NCBI GenBank assembly: GCA_937923485.1
Contig: CALDUE010000181.1
Span: 1 to 36,826, forward strand
Origin: an uncultured Saprospiraceae bacterium
Lineage (GTDB): Bacteria; Bacteroidota; Bacteroidia; Chitinophagales; Saprospiraceae
Direction of reading: 5' to 3'
Length of the DNA: 36,826 nucleotides
Part shown: piece by piece, positions 6,942 through 14,855 of the stretch
How positions within the stretch are numbered: the first letter of the stretch is position 1
Layout of the letters: each line of letters starts with the position of its first letter
Made by a program: the position numbers and the translations under genes
The notes under the pieces: generated by a model
Told to the model about the DNA's origin: nothing
Seen by the model: only the letters and a program-made list of their open reading frames with translations
The model's database searches: none

Positions 6942-8606
6942 CTACGGTCTGGCAGTAGCTAGTAATCCGCGAGCGTTAGCAATTGCTGGTTTACTCGGTG
7001 GATCACAACTCAACATGACGGCAATAGCCTCTATACGATCCTTCCTATTTAGCTCTCGAATCCTTGTGGCTGTGCGGGTTTTGAGGTCTTGCTTGTACAC
7101 AAAGAAGTGCTTGTCGGCTTTACTCGCAACCTGTGGAGAGTGTGTTATGGTTACTACCTGATGCTTGGCACTAAGCTCATGAAGGATGTCTCCCATACGT
7201 AAAGCGACGTCTCCACTAACGCCTGCATCGATCTCATCGAATATCAGCGTAGGAAGTGGAATACTAGAAGCGACCAGACTTTTCGTGACCAAAGTAAGTC
7301 GACTCAACTCTCCCCCACTCGCAACATTTTTAATCGGCTGCAAACGAGAACCTTTATTTGCGCTAAATAGATAGTCTACAGCATCCATCCCCGTTGGGCC
7401 AGGCACCGCCAGTGGCTCAAATTGAATATCAATCTGCGCATTCGCCATGCTAAGCTTGGACAAATGTCCGTGAATTTTCTTTAGGAACCCCGGCACAACT
7501 TTCTTCCTGCGTTCTCTCAGTTGAAGAGCACGTTCAGACAGCACTTTGAATTGAATATGCAGGTGCTTTTCAAGACTGGCGATCTCCTTGTCGATCTGAT
7601 CATGAGAATGCACTCTACCGGCGAAATCTTCATGAATCTTGAGCAGTTCAGCGGTGCTCGTTGCACTATGTTTTTGCATAAGCCCATTGATGGTCGAAAC
7701 CCTTTCATTGATCTCGCTGAGCCGAGCTGCATCTGACTCTGTGTCCTCTGCAAGGCTAATGAGCTGTTGCCCCGTATCCTCAAGTTCATAAGTGAGACCA
7801 TCCAGTCGATCTACAAGCTCATCGAGCTGTTGATTGACGCCACGTAAAGACTCAATCCCAGGCAAGAGGCTTCTTATTTGGTTGACAATCGCTTGCTCAT
7901 CGTCAACTAGCTGGACGCCAGCGGCACCAAGTACCCGCTGAATGTCTTCTGCTCGCTCTAAGGTTTTAAGCTCCTCTTCAAGTTTTTCGGCCTCGCCTTC
8001 TTGGACGTCTGCCTCCTCAAATTCATTGAGTTGGAACGTCACATAGTCTGCTTGTTGACGAAGTTGCTCTTGCTCGGCTTTTAAGCCCGCAACCTTGCGT
8101 TGATCCGATTGATAGTCCTTGTAGGCAATAGCGTACTCCTTGAGCAAACGATCATTATTGGCAAGCGCATCGAGCATTCTGAGCTGGAAAGAGACGTTGT
8201 GAATGTCCAACGTGTCAAACTGCTGATGCAAGTCAATAAGTGATCTACTCAAGGATTGAAGCACCGAAAGCTTAGCGGGGGTATCGTTGACGAAGGCCCG
8301 ACTTTTACCTGAAGGTGTGATTTCTCTGCGAATGACTAATTCGTCATCGTAGTCAAGCTCATGGAGCTCGAAAAAATCCTTCAGACCGTAGTTGGCTACT
8401 TGAAAATGTGCTTCGATGATGCACTTCTTCTCTAGGTCAAAGAGAGCTTTCGTGTCTGCACGCTGGCCCATAATTAGACCTAAGCCACCTAGAATAATGG
8501 ACTTTCCAGCACCTGTTTCACCTGTTATGATTGAAAGGCCGTTGGCAAAGTCAACGTGCAATTCATCTATCAACGCATAGTTGCGGATGTCAAGACTTGT
8601 AATCAT
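6942..8606 (-). CDS. recN: DNA repair protein RecN
   Basis: RecN is an SMC-like ATPase that acts early in double-strand-break repair. The 554-residue protein has the order Walker A GETGAGKS (about residue 29-36), long coiled-coil arms with a central hinge, the ABC signature VASGGELSR, and Walker B LPTLIFDEIDAGVSG with a following THSPQVAS switch. The N-terminal ITSLDIRNYALIDELHVDF is the standard RecN opening. The promoter at 8674-8704 is one of the best Bacteroidota-type promoters in the window, and its spacer is the centre of an inverted repeat. Confidence 0.97.
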   Translation of the reverse strand: MITSLDIRNYALIDELHVDFANGLSIITGETGAGKSIILGGLGLIMGQRADTKALFDLEKKCIIEAHFQVANYGLKDFFELHELDYDDELVIRREITPSGKSRAFVNDTPAKLSVLQSLSRSLIDLHQQFDTLDIHNVSFQLRMLDALANNDRLLKEYAIAYKDYQSDQRKVAGLKAEQEQLRQQADYVTFQLNEFEEADVQEGEAEKLEEELKTLERAEDIQRVLGAAGVQLVDDEQAIVNQIRSLLPGIESLRGVNQQLDELVDRLDGLTYELEDTGQQLISLAEDTESDAARLSEINERVSTINGLMQKHSATSTAELLKIHEDFAGRVHSHDQIDKEIASLEKHLHIQFKVLSERALQLRERRKKVVPGFLKKIHGHLSKLSMANAQIDIQFEPLAVPGPTGMDAVDYLFSANKGSRLQPIKNVASGGELSRLTLVTKSLVASSIPLPTLIFDEIDAGVSGDVALRMGDILHELSAKHQVVTITHSPQVASKADKHFFVYKQDLKTRTATRIRELNRKDRIEAIAVMLSCDPPSKPAIANARGLLATARP

Positions 8607-8673
8607 TTTCTTCGATTCTTAGCTGCTCAGAGCACCTAGAACACTAAGCCCTAGCAGCAATGATTAGCTGAAT

Positions 8674-8716
8674 CAAAGTTAATCCAACAATTTGTTTTTA
8701 CAAACTATTTGTTGGA
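8674..8716 (-). promoter_or_regulatory. recN: recN promoter embedded in an inverted repeat
   Basis: On the minus strand TTTG (8701-8704), 19 bases, TAACTTTG (8674-8681). The same DNA is an inverted repeat: TCCAACAA (8683-8690) with TTGTTGGA (8709-8716), and inside it TTTGT (8691-8695) with ACAAA (8700-8704). A dimeric repressor bound there would cover the -33 to -7 region. Confidence 0.75.
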
Positions 8717-8732
8717 ATATTCGATTTTTGTT

Positions 8733-9248
8733 TTAAACAAACATCAAAACCAACACAAGAACCACTCCGCCGAGGGTAAACCAAATTCCCTTTTTGAAGA
8801 TTTGGGTACTAGGCATAAACATCCAAAAAGAGGAGATGACGAAGAAGAGCAGGGAGGCCCCAAAAAAGAGGTTTAGAAAGAATAGCGGTTCGGAGGTTTT
8901 CGCCTTATGTAGATGCGTCATTTTTTTCAAAATGAATGGCATCTCCTTTTTGATCCATGAAGCTTCACCTGTTGCTGAGTTATAATTCCCGCCTTTAAAG
9001 AACAGAATATTATCCTCTTCTTTCTCGACTCTCAGGTTACGAATACCTAGTGACCTGCCTAGTTTATATGCGCTGACCCCTGCGTCTATGGTTTTGGCAA
9101 AAGCTACTTCCTTCTTTAAAAAGTCTGTATCTCGGAAGACTAAGAACATCCCAGAAATGGCATACACGGCCATCACACCTGCTAAGAAAAATCCTAGATA
9201 GCGGTGGATTACACGCATGTTGACTGAAGTCTTGGAGGGGATTGCCAT
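8733..9248 (-). CDS. PepSY-type small membrane protein
   Basis: The 171-residue protein has a membrane helix at about residues 14-34 preceded by RVIHRYLGF, a soluble middle part of about 80 residues, and two more helices at about 121-146 and 152-171 around HLHKAKTSEPLFFLNLFFG. The RxxHRYLG opening and the second His-containing helix resemble the PepSY-associated membrane proteins of Bacteroidota, often near iron or redox genes, but this copy is short. It may therefore be a reduced relative. The gene stands between recN and the TPM gene with its own 80-base leader. The function is not readable. Confidence 0.7.
   Translation of the reverse strand: MAIPSKTSVNMRVIHRYLGFFLAGVMAVYAISGMFLVFRDTDFLKKEVAFAKTIDAGVSAYKLGRSLGIRNLRVEKEEDNILFFKGGNYNSATGEASWIKKEMPFILKKMTHLHKAKTSEPLFFLNLFFGASLLFFVISSFWMFMPSTQIFKKGIWFTLGGVVLVLVLMFV
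9091..9104 (+). repeat. Dispersed 14-mer, one mismatch (position 9)
   Basis: GTTTTGGCAAAAGC inside the PepSY-type gene, where the coding strand reads Ala-Phe-Ala-Lys-Thr. Confidence 0.5.
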
Positions 9249-9331
9249 ACTAAGTGACTTTTAATGCAATGGATTGGGCTATGAAAAGTAAGCTTAAGAC
9301 GTAAAAAATGGGCCGAGCTTAAAGCGCTATT

Positions 9332-10123
9332 CTACCAGCTACCACCAGCCCCCCCGCCACCAAAGCCGCCGCCGCCAAAGCCACCGAAACCGCCACCTCC
9401 TCCTCCGAAGCCGCCACCGCCGCCGCCGAAACCACCGCCTGGCATGATTACCCAGCCGCCTCGGCGCCGCCCTCGTGTTGGTCCATGGTAGCGACCTCCA
9501 CGGTGATAACCTCCATCATCATCGTCGTCGCCGCCAGAAAATAGCCAAGAGAACAAGAATAGAACGAGGAGAAACAAAATCAACACCATGATTGGATTGA
9601 TTGTGAATTCTCCGCTGGCCGGATCGGCTTGGTATCGACCTTGCATAAGGTCAATCATGATGCTTGTAGCCTTGTTGAGCCCTACGTAATACTGACCGCT
9701 ACGAAAGCTTGGGACGATGACCTGTTCGATGATACGCTTGGTCATCGCATCCGTGAGTCGGTCCTCTACTCCGTAACCGTTCTGAATGAAGATTTTGCGG
9801 TTGTCGACAGCTACGTAGATGAGTACACCGTTGTCGTTTTTGCTGCCACCTATCCCCCAGGCGTCCGCAATTTTTATACTTCGGTCGAAGGCGTCGTCAT
9901 TCTCGAGATACTTCTCAATGACGACTGCGATTTGCGTGGAGGTGCTATCGCTGTACCGTACCAATTTACGTTCAAGCGCTTGCTTGTTCTGAGAAGCAAG
10001 TACGCCAGCGTAATCATTGACGAGCGTTTTTGGTTTTGCCGGAAGGGGCTGACCAAAAGCTACAGCAGTGAATAGCGTTGAGAACATGACCAGGCTAATG
10101 ATCCTCGCCAACACACTACCCAT
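9332..10123 (-). CDS. TPM-domain membrane protein with glycine-rich tail
   Basis: The protein (263 residues from ATG 10123) has a signal/anchor segment (about residues 4-25), a TPM domain (LVNDYAGVLASQNKQALERKL through the FIQNGYGVEDRLTDAMTKRIIE region), a membrane helix (about 182-198) with an Asp-rich turn, and a C-terminus made almost only of Gly and Phe ending in GAGGSW. This is the usual YgcG-like architecture. TPM domains occur with LemA, as here. The frame extends upstream of 10123, but that ATG overlaps the preceding stop in ATGGGTAG, a coupled start, and it places the signal segment at the N-terminus. Confidence 0.88.
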   Translation of the reverse strand: MGSVLARIISLVMFSTLFTAVAFGQPLPAKPKTLVNDYAGVLASQNKQALERKLVRYSDSTSTQIAVVIEKYLENDDAFDRSIKIADAWGIGGSKNDNGVLIYVAVDNRKIFIQNGYGVEDRLTDAMTKRIIEQVIVPSFRSGQYYVGLNKATSIMIDLMQGRYQADPASGEFTINPIMVLILFLLVLFLFSWLFSGGDDDDDGGYHRGGRYHGPTRGRRRGGWVIMPGGGFGGGGGGFGGGGGGFGGFGGGGFGGGGAGGSW

Positions 10124-10553
10124 AACTGATCTCGTCTGGAAGTTCATTGATATCGCCTTCTTGCCAAGGGAAATGCTTGGCAAGTGCCTCACCAGCGATT
10201 GCGATTCCTTGGATTAGTCCTCCGACGTAATCGCCCTTTGCGAAGAAAGGTTGCATCGCTGCACAGGTCTCTTCCCAAAAGTTGTCTGGAGTTACCTCGT
10301 TGATTCCGATATCCCCGAAAATTGAAAAGGCTCGCTGATCGGGAGCTAGTAGAATCAGCACTCCATTGCGGGCTTGGGTTTGGTGCATCCTCAATGCGGT
10401 GAACACCCGCACAGCCTCGTCGACTGGCGGCCTGCGCAGTCGGTGCTCGACGTGTACGCGCATCTCACCACTCGTGCGCCGTTCGAATGTGCGTATAGCC
10501 TCTATGATCTGCGCTTCTTGAGCTGTGGAGAAAATGTGTTCGGGGTAAAACAT
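10116..10553 (-). CDS. TPM-domain protein, soluble
   Basis: The 145-residue protein from ATG 10553 is a single TPM domain without signal peptide or membrane helix: FSTAQEAQIIEAI, then TSGEMRVHVEHR, ARNGVLILLAPDQRAFSIFGD and the closing FFAKGDYVGGLIQGI. It is the second of three genes, lemA, this one and the Gly-rich TPM protein, a common set in Bacteroidota. A longer frame to 10595 exists, but its first 14 codons would lie in an intercistronic hairpin, so the shorter start is preferred. The set may act in envelope stress or membrane-protein turnover. The biochemical role is not settled. Confidence 0.87.
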   Translation of the reverse strand: MFYPEHIFSTAQEAQIIEAIRTFERRTSGEMRVHVEHRLRRPPVDEAVRVFTALRMHQTQARNGVLILLAPDQRAFSIFGDIGINEVTPDNFWEETCAAMQPFFAKGDYVGGLIQGIAIAGEALAKHFPWQEGDINELPDEISYG

Positions 10554-10559
10554 GTAAGG

Positions 10560-10599
10560 AATTTTGTCCTGCGGATTAAAAACCCGCAGGACCAAAATT
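10560..10599. promoter_or_regulatory. Intercistronic hairpin after lemA
   Basis: AATTTTGTCCTGCGG (10560-10574) pairs with CCGCAGGACCAAAATT (10584-10599) with one bulge. It starts at the lemA stop codon and ends six bases before the next ATG, without a long U-tract. It is likely an RNA-stability or partial-termination element that sets lemA above the TPM genes. Confidence 0.65.
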
Positions 10600-11183
10600 T
10601 AGAATTCTACCTTAGGAGCATTCTGCGCTCCAGGGTCAGACTCAAACAAAGCACGACGATCGAAGCCCGTAATACTTGCGATGAAGCTGTTCGGGAATGT
10701 TCGAATAGTCGTGTTGTAGTCGGTTGCGCTATCGTTAAAGCGGTTACGTTCGACACGAATTCGATTCTCGATACCTTCTAACTGACTCTGAAGTTCGCCG
10801 AATTGAGCAGTTGCTTTTAGCTCTGGATAACGCTCTACCGAGACCAAAAGTCTACTCAAGGCACCCGAGAGCTTACTCTGAGCTTCTTGGAACTTCGCCA
10901 TGTTTTCTGGTGTGAGCTCATCCGCAGTAAGTTGGATACTTGTGGCTTGCGAACGTGCTTCAATGACATCTGTCAATGTACCGCGCTCGAAGTCCGCCGC
11001 ACCCTTTACAGTCGCCACCAAGTTTGGAACAAGGTCTGAGCGACTTTGATATGCCGTCTCAACTTTTGCCCATGTCTGATTGACATTTTCGTCTTTTGTT
11101 ACAAAGGTGTTGTACTTGCCACAGCCCACAAAAAATAGCAAGGCAAAAATGACGAGAACTACAATTAACCAAAGGTTCTTCAT
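10599..11183 (-). CDS. lemA: LemA family lipoprotein
   Basis: The 194-residue protein has a hydrophobic N-terminus (residues 3-20) ending in the lipobox FVGC, then the LemA core: WAKVETAYQSRSDLVPNLVATVKGAADFE, and the later ARFNDSATDYN-type segment RNRFNDSATDYNTTIRTFP. LemA proteins are helical envelope proteins of unclear function, usually encoded next to TPM-domain genes, as here. It is the first gene of a three-gene unit. Confidence 0.93.
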   Translation of the reverse strand: MKNLWLIVVLVIFALLFFVGCGKYNTFVTKDENVNQTWAKVETAYQSRSDLVPNLVATVKGAADFERGTLTDVIEARSQATSIQLTADELTPENMAKFQEAQSKLSGALSRLLVSVERYPELKATAQFGELQSQLEGIENRIRVERNRFNDSATDYNTTIRTFPNSFIASITGFDRRALFESDPGAQNAPKVEF

Positions 11184-11219
11184 GATCTTATTTTAATGCA
11201 AAGTGCAAAGAAGGCATCG

Positions 11220-11933
11220 TTATGACAAAGTCATGTCTTTCAACACCTCAGAGTTTAGTTGTTGCTGGCTGCGCCACGTTAGGTAGTGCTCCCAATCTTC
11301 TTTTTCATCTATGTCAGCGAGTTTTGGCGAAAGCTGATAGTCATAGCCCAGCCTTTCAAAAGCTGCAATCATCTGATCTGCGACGCGTTCGGTGCTCCAC
11401 TCTACCCCATCAAATAGTGTAGGCTCCACTTTGCGGACGCCTAAAAGGTAGAATCCTCCATCGAAAGTTGGTCCGAGGACGGCATCCTTTGTTTCCAATG
11501 CTTTGGCTGCCTCTTGAAGCATAGCTGGCGTAAGGGTTGGACAGTCTGTCCCCATGATAAGGGCTCCTTGTCTGTATGTCCCATGCGCATTTCCGCTCAA
11601 CGCGTGAGTCGAGGCACGAGAATCCACGCCGGAAGGCGGGACTTTCGCCAAAACCCCTTCCAAACCTGCTGCAATACGATCTCCTAGATTGGTAGATTGA
11701 ACTTGTAAGCTGTAATCAAAGTATTCGCTAGGCCATACATCAGTATCGCCAACTTCTGGATCAAAAATTACGGTACATGGCAGCTGGGAAGCTTTGGTTA
11801 CCGAAGCTGTCACTGCAATGAGATGCTTGTATGCTTCAAATGCCTGCGGCACTCCTATGCCTTTAGCAAGTCGAGTTTTGCCCTTCCCTAGTTCGGCTTT
11901 TCGGGCGAGGATGGCGAGACCAACTCTATTCAT
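11220..11933 (-). CDS. TIGR04282/DUF2064-type glycosyltransferase-fold protein
   Basis: The 237-residue protein has a nucleotide-diphospho-sugar transferase fold: ILARKAELGKGKTRLAKGIG at the N-terminus (the phosphate/nucleotide loop), MGTDCPTLTPAMLQEA (metal-binding Asp), LGPTFDGGFYLLGV, and a C-terminal SPKLADIDEKEDW. This matches the TIGR04282/DUF2064 group, seen in several biosynthetic contexts, whose substrate is mostly unknown. The frame extends to 12041, but ATG 11933 overlaps the stop of the efflux gene in ATGAATAG and begins directly with the conserved domain, so it is taken as start. It carries an exact copy and a one-mismatch copy of the dispersed 14-mer. Confidence 0.88.
   Translation of the reverse strand: MNRVGLAILARKAELGKGKTRLAKGIGVPQAFEAYKHLIAVTASVTKASQLPCTVIFDPEVGDTDVWPSEYFDYSLQVQSTNLGDRIAAGLEGVLAKVPPSGVDSRASTHALSGNAHGTYRQGALIMGTDCPTLTPAMLQEAAKALETKDAVLGPTFDGGFYLLGVRKVEPTLFDGVEWSTERVADQMIAAFERLGYDYQLSPKLADIDEKEDWEHYLTWRSQQQLNSEVLKDMTLS
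11321..11334 (+). repeat. Dispersed 14-mer, exact copy 2
   Basis: GTTTTGGCGAAAGC inside the glycosyltransferase-type gene. In the gene's sense it reads as the inverse word and encodes Leu-Ser-Pro-Lys. Confidence 0.85.
11641..11654 (-). repeat. Dispersed 14-mer, one mismatch (position 14)
   Basis: On the minus strand GTTTTGGCGAAAGT, encoding Val-Leu-Ala-Lys-Val in the same gene as the copy at 11321 but in the opposite orientation. Confidence 0.55.
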
Positions 11934-13323
11934 CGTCGTCGTCATCGTCGTCGTCCTTCTCTTTCTTCTTATCCTCTTTTTCGTAGACCTTGTCTCCGGC
12001 ATCCAGCTTCCGAGAGACGGCAGAGTAAGGTCCGACAACAACTTTATCGCCTGGTTCGAGACCAGACAAGATCATGATGTTTCGGCGATCTTGAATGCCT
12101 GTTTTCACAACTGCACGCTGGACTGTGTCAGCTGCGGTTATGCGCCAGACGATCTCTTCCAACTCTTCACCACCCTCTTCGTCTGAAGATGATTTGTCAT
12201 CGTCTTCTTTTTCGACTTCTCGTGCAGTAACAGCAGCAATTGGAACCGAAAGTGCGTCCTTTTCTACTTCGGTCAAAATGTCGACGGCGGCAGACATGCC
12301 TGGGCGGAAAGGATATGGACGCTGAGGTGTGACAAGGTCTTTGTAGCTCTCCGCTGAGATCGAAATCGTAACCACAAAATTTGTGACTTGATCTGTGGAA
12401 AGTGATTGAGATACCGCGCTAAGGTCATTGGCACTGTTAGAAATCTCCGTGATTTTCCCTTTAAAAATGCGGTCGGCATATGCGTCAACTTCAATTTCTA
12501 CTGGATCCTCTACGGTGACTCGTGGAATATCGTTTTCACTTACTTCTACTTGCACCTCCATCTTACTGAGATCGGCAATGCGAAGCATTTCAGTACCGGC
12601 CATTTGGATGGTACCCACCACACGCTCACCTTGCTCAATGCTCAACAAGCTGACAGTTCCCGACATCGGTGCCTTGACATTCGTACGGCTGAGGTTGGTG
12701 CTTAACTCACGCAGGGAAGCTTGTGAACTTTCGATGTTAAATTTCGCTGCCTTCGCACTTGCTTCTGCTGACTTGATGTTTGCATCGGCAGCTTCAATTT
12801 GCGCCCCGAGCGTAGCTATGGTGTTCTGAGCTTGTTCTAATTCAGCTGTGCTTAATAGTCCTTCTTTAACAAGGCCTTCATTGCGGGAGAGGACTTGATT
12901 TGCGACCAGAAGCTGAGCTTCTAACTGCTTGCGACTAGCCTTTGCTTGTTCGATAGCGGCTTCGCTGTTTGCTCCGTTTGCCTTTGCGGCATTTACAGCG
13001 GCTCTTCCACGTGAAACTTGTGACTCGATCGCATCTGGATCAATGCGCGCGAGAAGTTGGCCTTGGACTACGCTATCACCTTCGGCTACAAGTAGCTCGA
13101 CGACCTCACCACTTACATCAGAGGAAATAGCAATTTCCGTCACTGGGAAAATTCGACCCGAAGCAGAAACACGCTCTTCGATGCGCATTTTTTTGGCCTC
13201 TCCAAATTCGACAGCCGTACCCGACTGCTTGCTTTTGCTGTTCTGAATTGTCCAAGTAGCAAGTCCGCCTACGACCACGACGGCAAGGAGAATCCAGAGA
13301 ACTGTTTTTGTAGTTTTTGACAT
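11926..13323 (-). CDS. Efflux membrane-fusion protein (HlyD/MacA/RND adaptor type)
   Basis: The 465-residue periplasmic adaptor has an N-terminal membrane anchor (residues 7-26), a lipoyl half-motif (SGEVVELLVAEGDSVVQGQLLARIDP), a long alpha-hairpin with Ala-rich helices (about 100-210), the second lipoyl half (NVKAPMSGTVSLLSIEQGERV), and beta-barrel and membrane-proximal domains. The C-terminus ends in a Lys/Glu stretch and eight Asp plus Glu, an odd charged tail. It lies four bases after the TolC-type gene. Adaptors of this type normally pair with a MacB-like ABC permease or an RND pump, but none is encoded here. Confidence 0.92.
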   Translation of the reverse strand: MSKTTKTVLWILLAVVVVGGLATWTIQNSKSKQSGTAVEFGEAKKMRIEERVSASGRIFPVTEIAISSDVSGEVVELLVAEGDSVVQGQLLARIDPDAIESQVSRGRAAVNAAKANGANSEAAIEQAKASRKQLEAQLLVANQVLSRNEGLVKEGLLSTAELEQAQNTIATLGAQIEAADANIKSAEASAKAAKFNIESSQASLRELSTNLSRTNVKAPMSGTVSLLSIEQGERVVGTIQMAGTEMLRIADLSKMEVQVEVSENDIPRVTVEDPVEIEVDAYADRIFKGKITEISNSANDLSAVSQSLSTDQVTNFVVTISISAESYKDLVTPQRPYPFRPGMSAAVDILTEVEKDALSVPIAAVTAREVEKEDDDKSSSDEEGGEELEEIVWRITAADTVQRAVVKTGIQDRRNIMILSGLEPGDKVVVGPYSAVSRKLDAGDKVYEKEDKKKEKDDDDDDDDE

Positions 13324-13327
13324 GATC

Positions 13328-14746
13328 TTAGTCGAGTTGAAGTGGGCGGCCTAGGTAAAAGTCGACGACTTTCACATTGAAGAGGTATTGATATCTCGCT
13401 CTGATCAAGGTGACCTGAGCTTGCTCTAAAAGAATTTGTGCACTGGTGAGTTCGAAGGTCGAACCTGCTCCTAAATCGATTCTTTTTTGAGCGGCATTGT
13501 AGGCTGCTTCAGCTGCTTGGAAAGCGCGAGTAGAAGCCTCAACATCGCTCATCGCGGCAACAGCATTTTGCAATGCTTGCTGTACATCGATTTCAACCGC
13601 TTGCTTTTCTTGGAGGGTTGCAAGCTGACTCTGTGCAAGGGATAGTTTTGCGCGTTCCACCGCTGAATTTGCAAGTCCGTTACTGAAAATAGGAATCCGT
13701 AAGTTGAGGCCAACAGTTTGACCAAAAAAGTTATTCAATTGATCAAAGTATGGTTGATCTTCGAATATTGGAACTGTTTGAGAGGTACCAAGCGTAGAAG
13801 GTTGCCCGTCGATCGTCACAGGTTGTGAAACAACGATTGAGTTAGTTCCGGCCAAGGTTTGGGCCGAAGTACTAAAGCGAGTATCCAGCTGGCCAAAGGC
13901 CGATAGTGTTGGGTAGTAATTCGACTTCGCTACATCAATTCCAGTCAGCGCTGCTTCTTCAGCGAGTGCGGCTGCTCTGATTGATGGCTGACTATTAATC
14001 GCCGTTTGATATAGGGCTTCGGGGGTAACTACTGGAACTCGAATGGCATCAAAATCAATAGTTTCAGGAGAAACGACATCGATCTGTTCACCCGCTGGCA
14101 TCCTAAGCAATTGACGAAGTTGAAGTAAGGCTAAAGAGACTGCATTCTCACTTTGGGTAACAGCTTGTTGCTGTCTGGCAAGGTTTGATTCCAACTCAAA
14201 ACGATCTGCAGGAGCAGCACTACCTGCTTGAATCAATCTTAAGATGCGATCTAATTGTTGCTCTGCATCGGTGAGACGGCTGTTGGCAGCAATAAGTTCT
14301 TCCTTAGATAAAATAGCTTGCAGATATAGTTGAGCGACTTGCAAGGAAATGTCTTGCTTGGTTGCCTCAACGTTTGCCATACTAGAGGCAAGCTGTTGCT
14401 TACTCTGAGCGATGGTGTTTCTGATTCGACCACCTTGGTAAAGCGTAGCCCCTGCATTGACATTAAAGCTGTTGAAGCCAATCTGTTGTTGGACTAAGTT
14501 GTTGGTCGTTGGGTCGACCCCCAAACCAAATTGAAGTCCTACACCTGCACCAGCTGACAGATTTGGATACTGAGCCATTTTAGCTTGGTAAAGACTAATC
14601 TCATCCCCTTTCATCTGCAAGGTTCCTTGCTCTACGGCGAGGCTTCTCTCGATGGCTACATCGACCGCCTGTTTTAGCGTAAGCTGCTGAGCTACAACCG
14701 CTTGAGCACTAAATATGCTGAGAAAGATTATTAAGAAACGAAACAT
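13328..14746 (-). CDS. TolC-family outer membrane channel protein
   Basis: The 472-residue protein starts with a signal peptide (MFRFLIIFLSIFSAQAVVAQ, cleavage after AQ) and contains two outer-membrane-efflux repeats: LTLKQAVDVAIERSLAV for the first half and the GLNLRIPIFSNGLANSAV segment in the second, with Ala/Gln-rich helices between. Such proteins form the trimeric outer-membrane duct of type I/efflux systems. A -7-like TAGGTTTG lies 20 bases upstream of the ATG, so this gene probably opens the transcript channel gene, adaptor gene, glycosyltransferase gene. Confidence 0.93.
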   Translation of the reverse strand: MFRFLIIFLSIFSAQAVVAQQLTLKQAVDVAIERSLAVEQGTLQMKGDEISLYQAKMAQYPNLSAGAGVGLQFGLGVDPTTNNLVQQQIGFNSFNVNAGATLYQGGRIRNTIAQSKQQLASSMANVEATKQDISLQVAQLYLQAILSKEELIAANSRLTDAEQQLDRILRLIQAGSAAPADRFELESNLARQQQAVTQSENAVSLALLQLRQLLRMPAGEQIDVVSPETIDFDAIRVPVVTPEALYQTAINSQPSIRAAALAEEAALTGIDVAKSNYYPTLSAFGQLDTRFSTSAQTLAGTNSIVVSQPVTIDGQPSTLGTSQTVPIFEDQPYFDQLNNFFGQTVGLNLRIPIFSNGLANSAVERAKLSLAQSQLATLQEKQAVEIDVQQALQNAVAAMSDVEASTRAFQAAEAAYNAAQKRIDLGAGSTFELTSAQILLEQAQVTLIRARYQYLFNVKVVDFYLGRPLQLD

Positions 14747-14765
14747 ACGTCTGACTGCTTTGCGT

Positions 14766-14773
14766 CAAACCTA
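14766..14773 (-). promoter_or_regulatory. -7-like element before the TolC-type gene
   Basis: TAGGTTTG on the minus strand fits TAnnTTTG. No TTG is found at the expected -33 distance, so confidence is low. Confidence 0.35.
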
Positions 14774-14855
14774 AGTTGCACATAGCGTCTAGCATCAGGA
14801 CTATGGACGAAGGCTCGGATTTGTCAGACGAACGTCGCTTATCTCCGAGTTGCTC

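Noticed and set aside
9340-9460. GC-rich tandem repeat of CCG/CCA/CCT units, possible satellite
   Set aside because: It is the Gly/Phe-rich C-terminus of the TPM protein, normal for this family.
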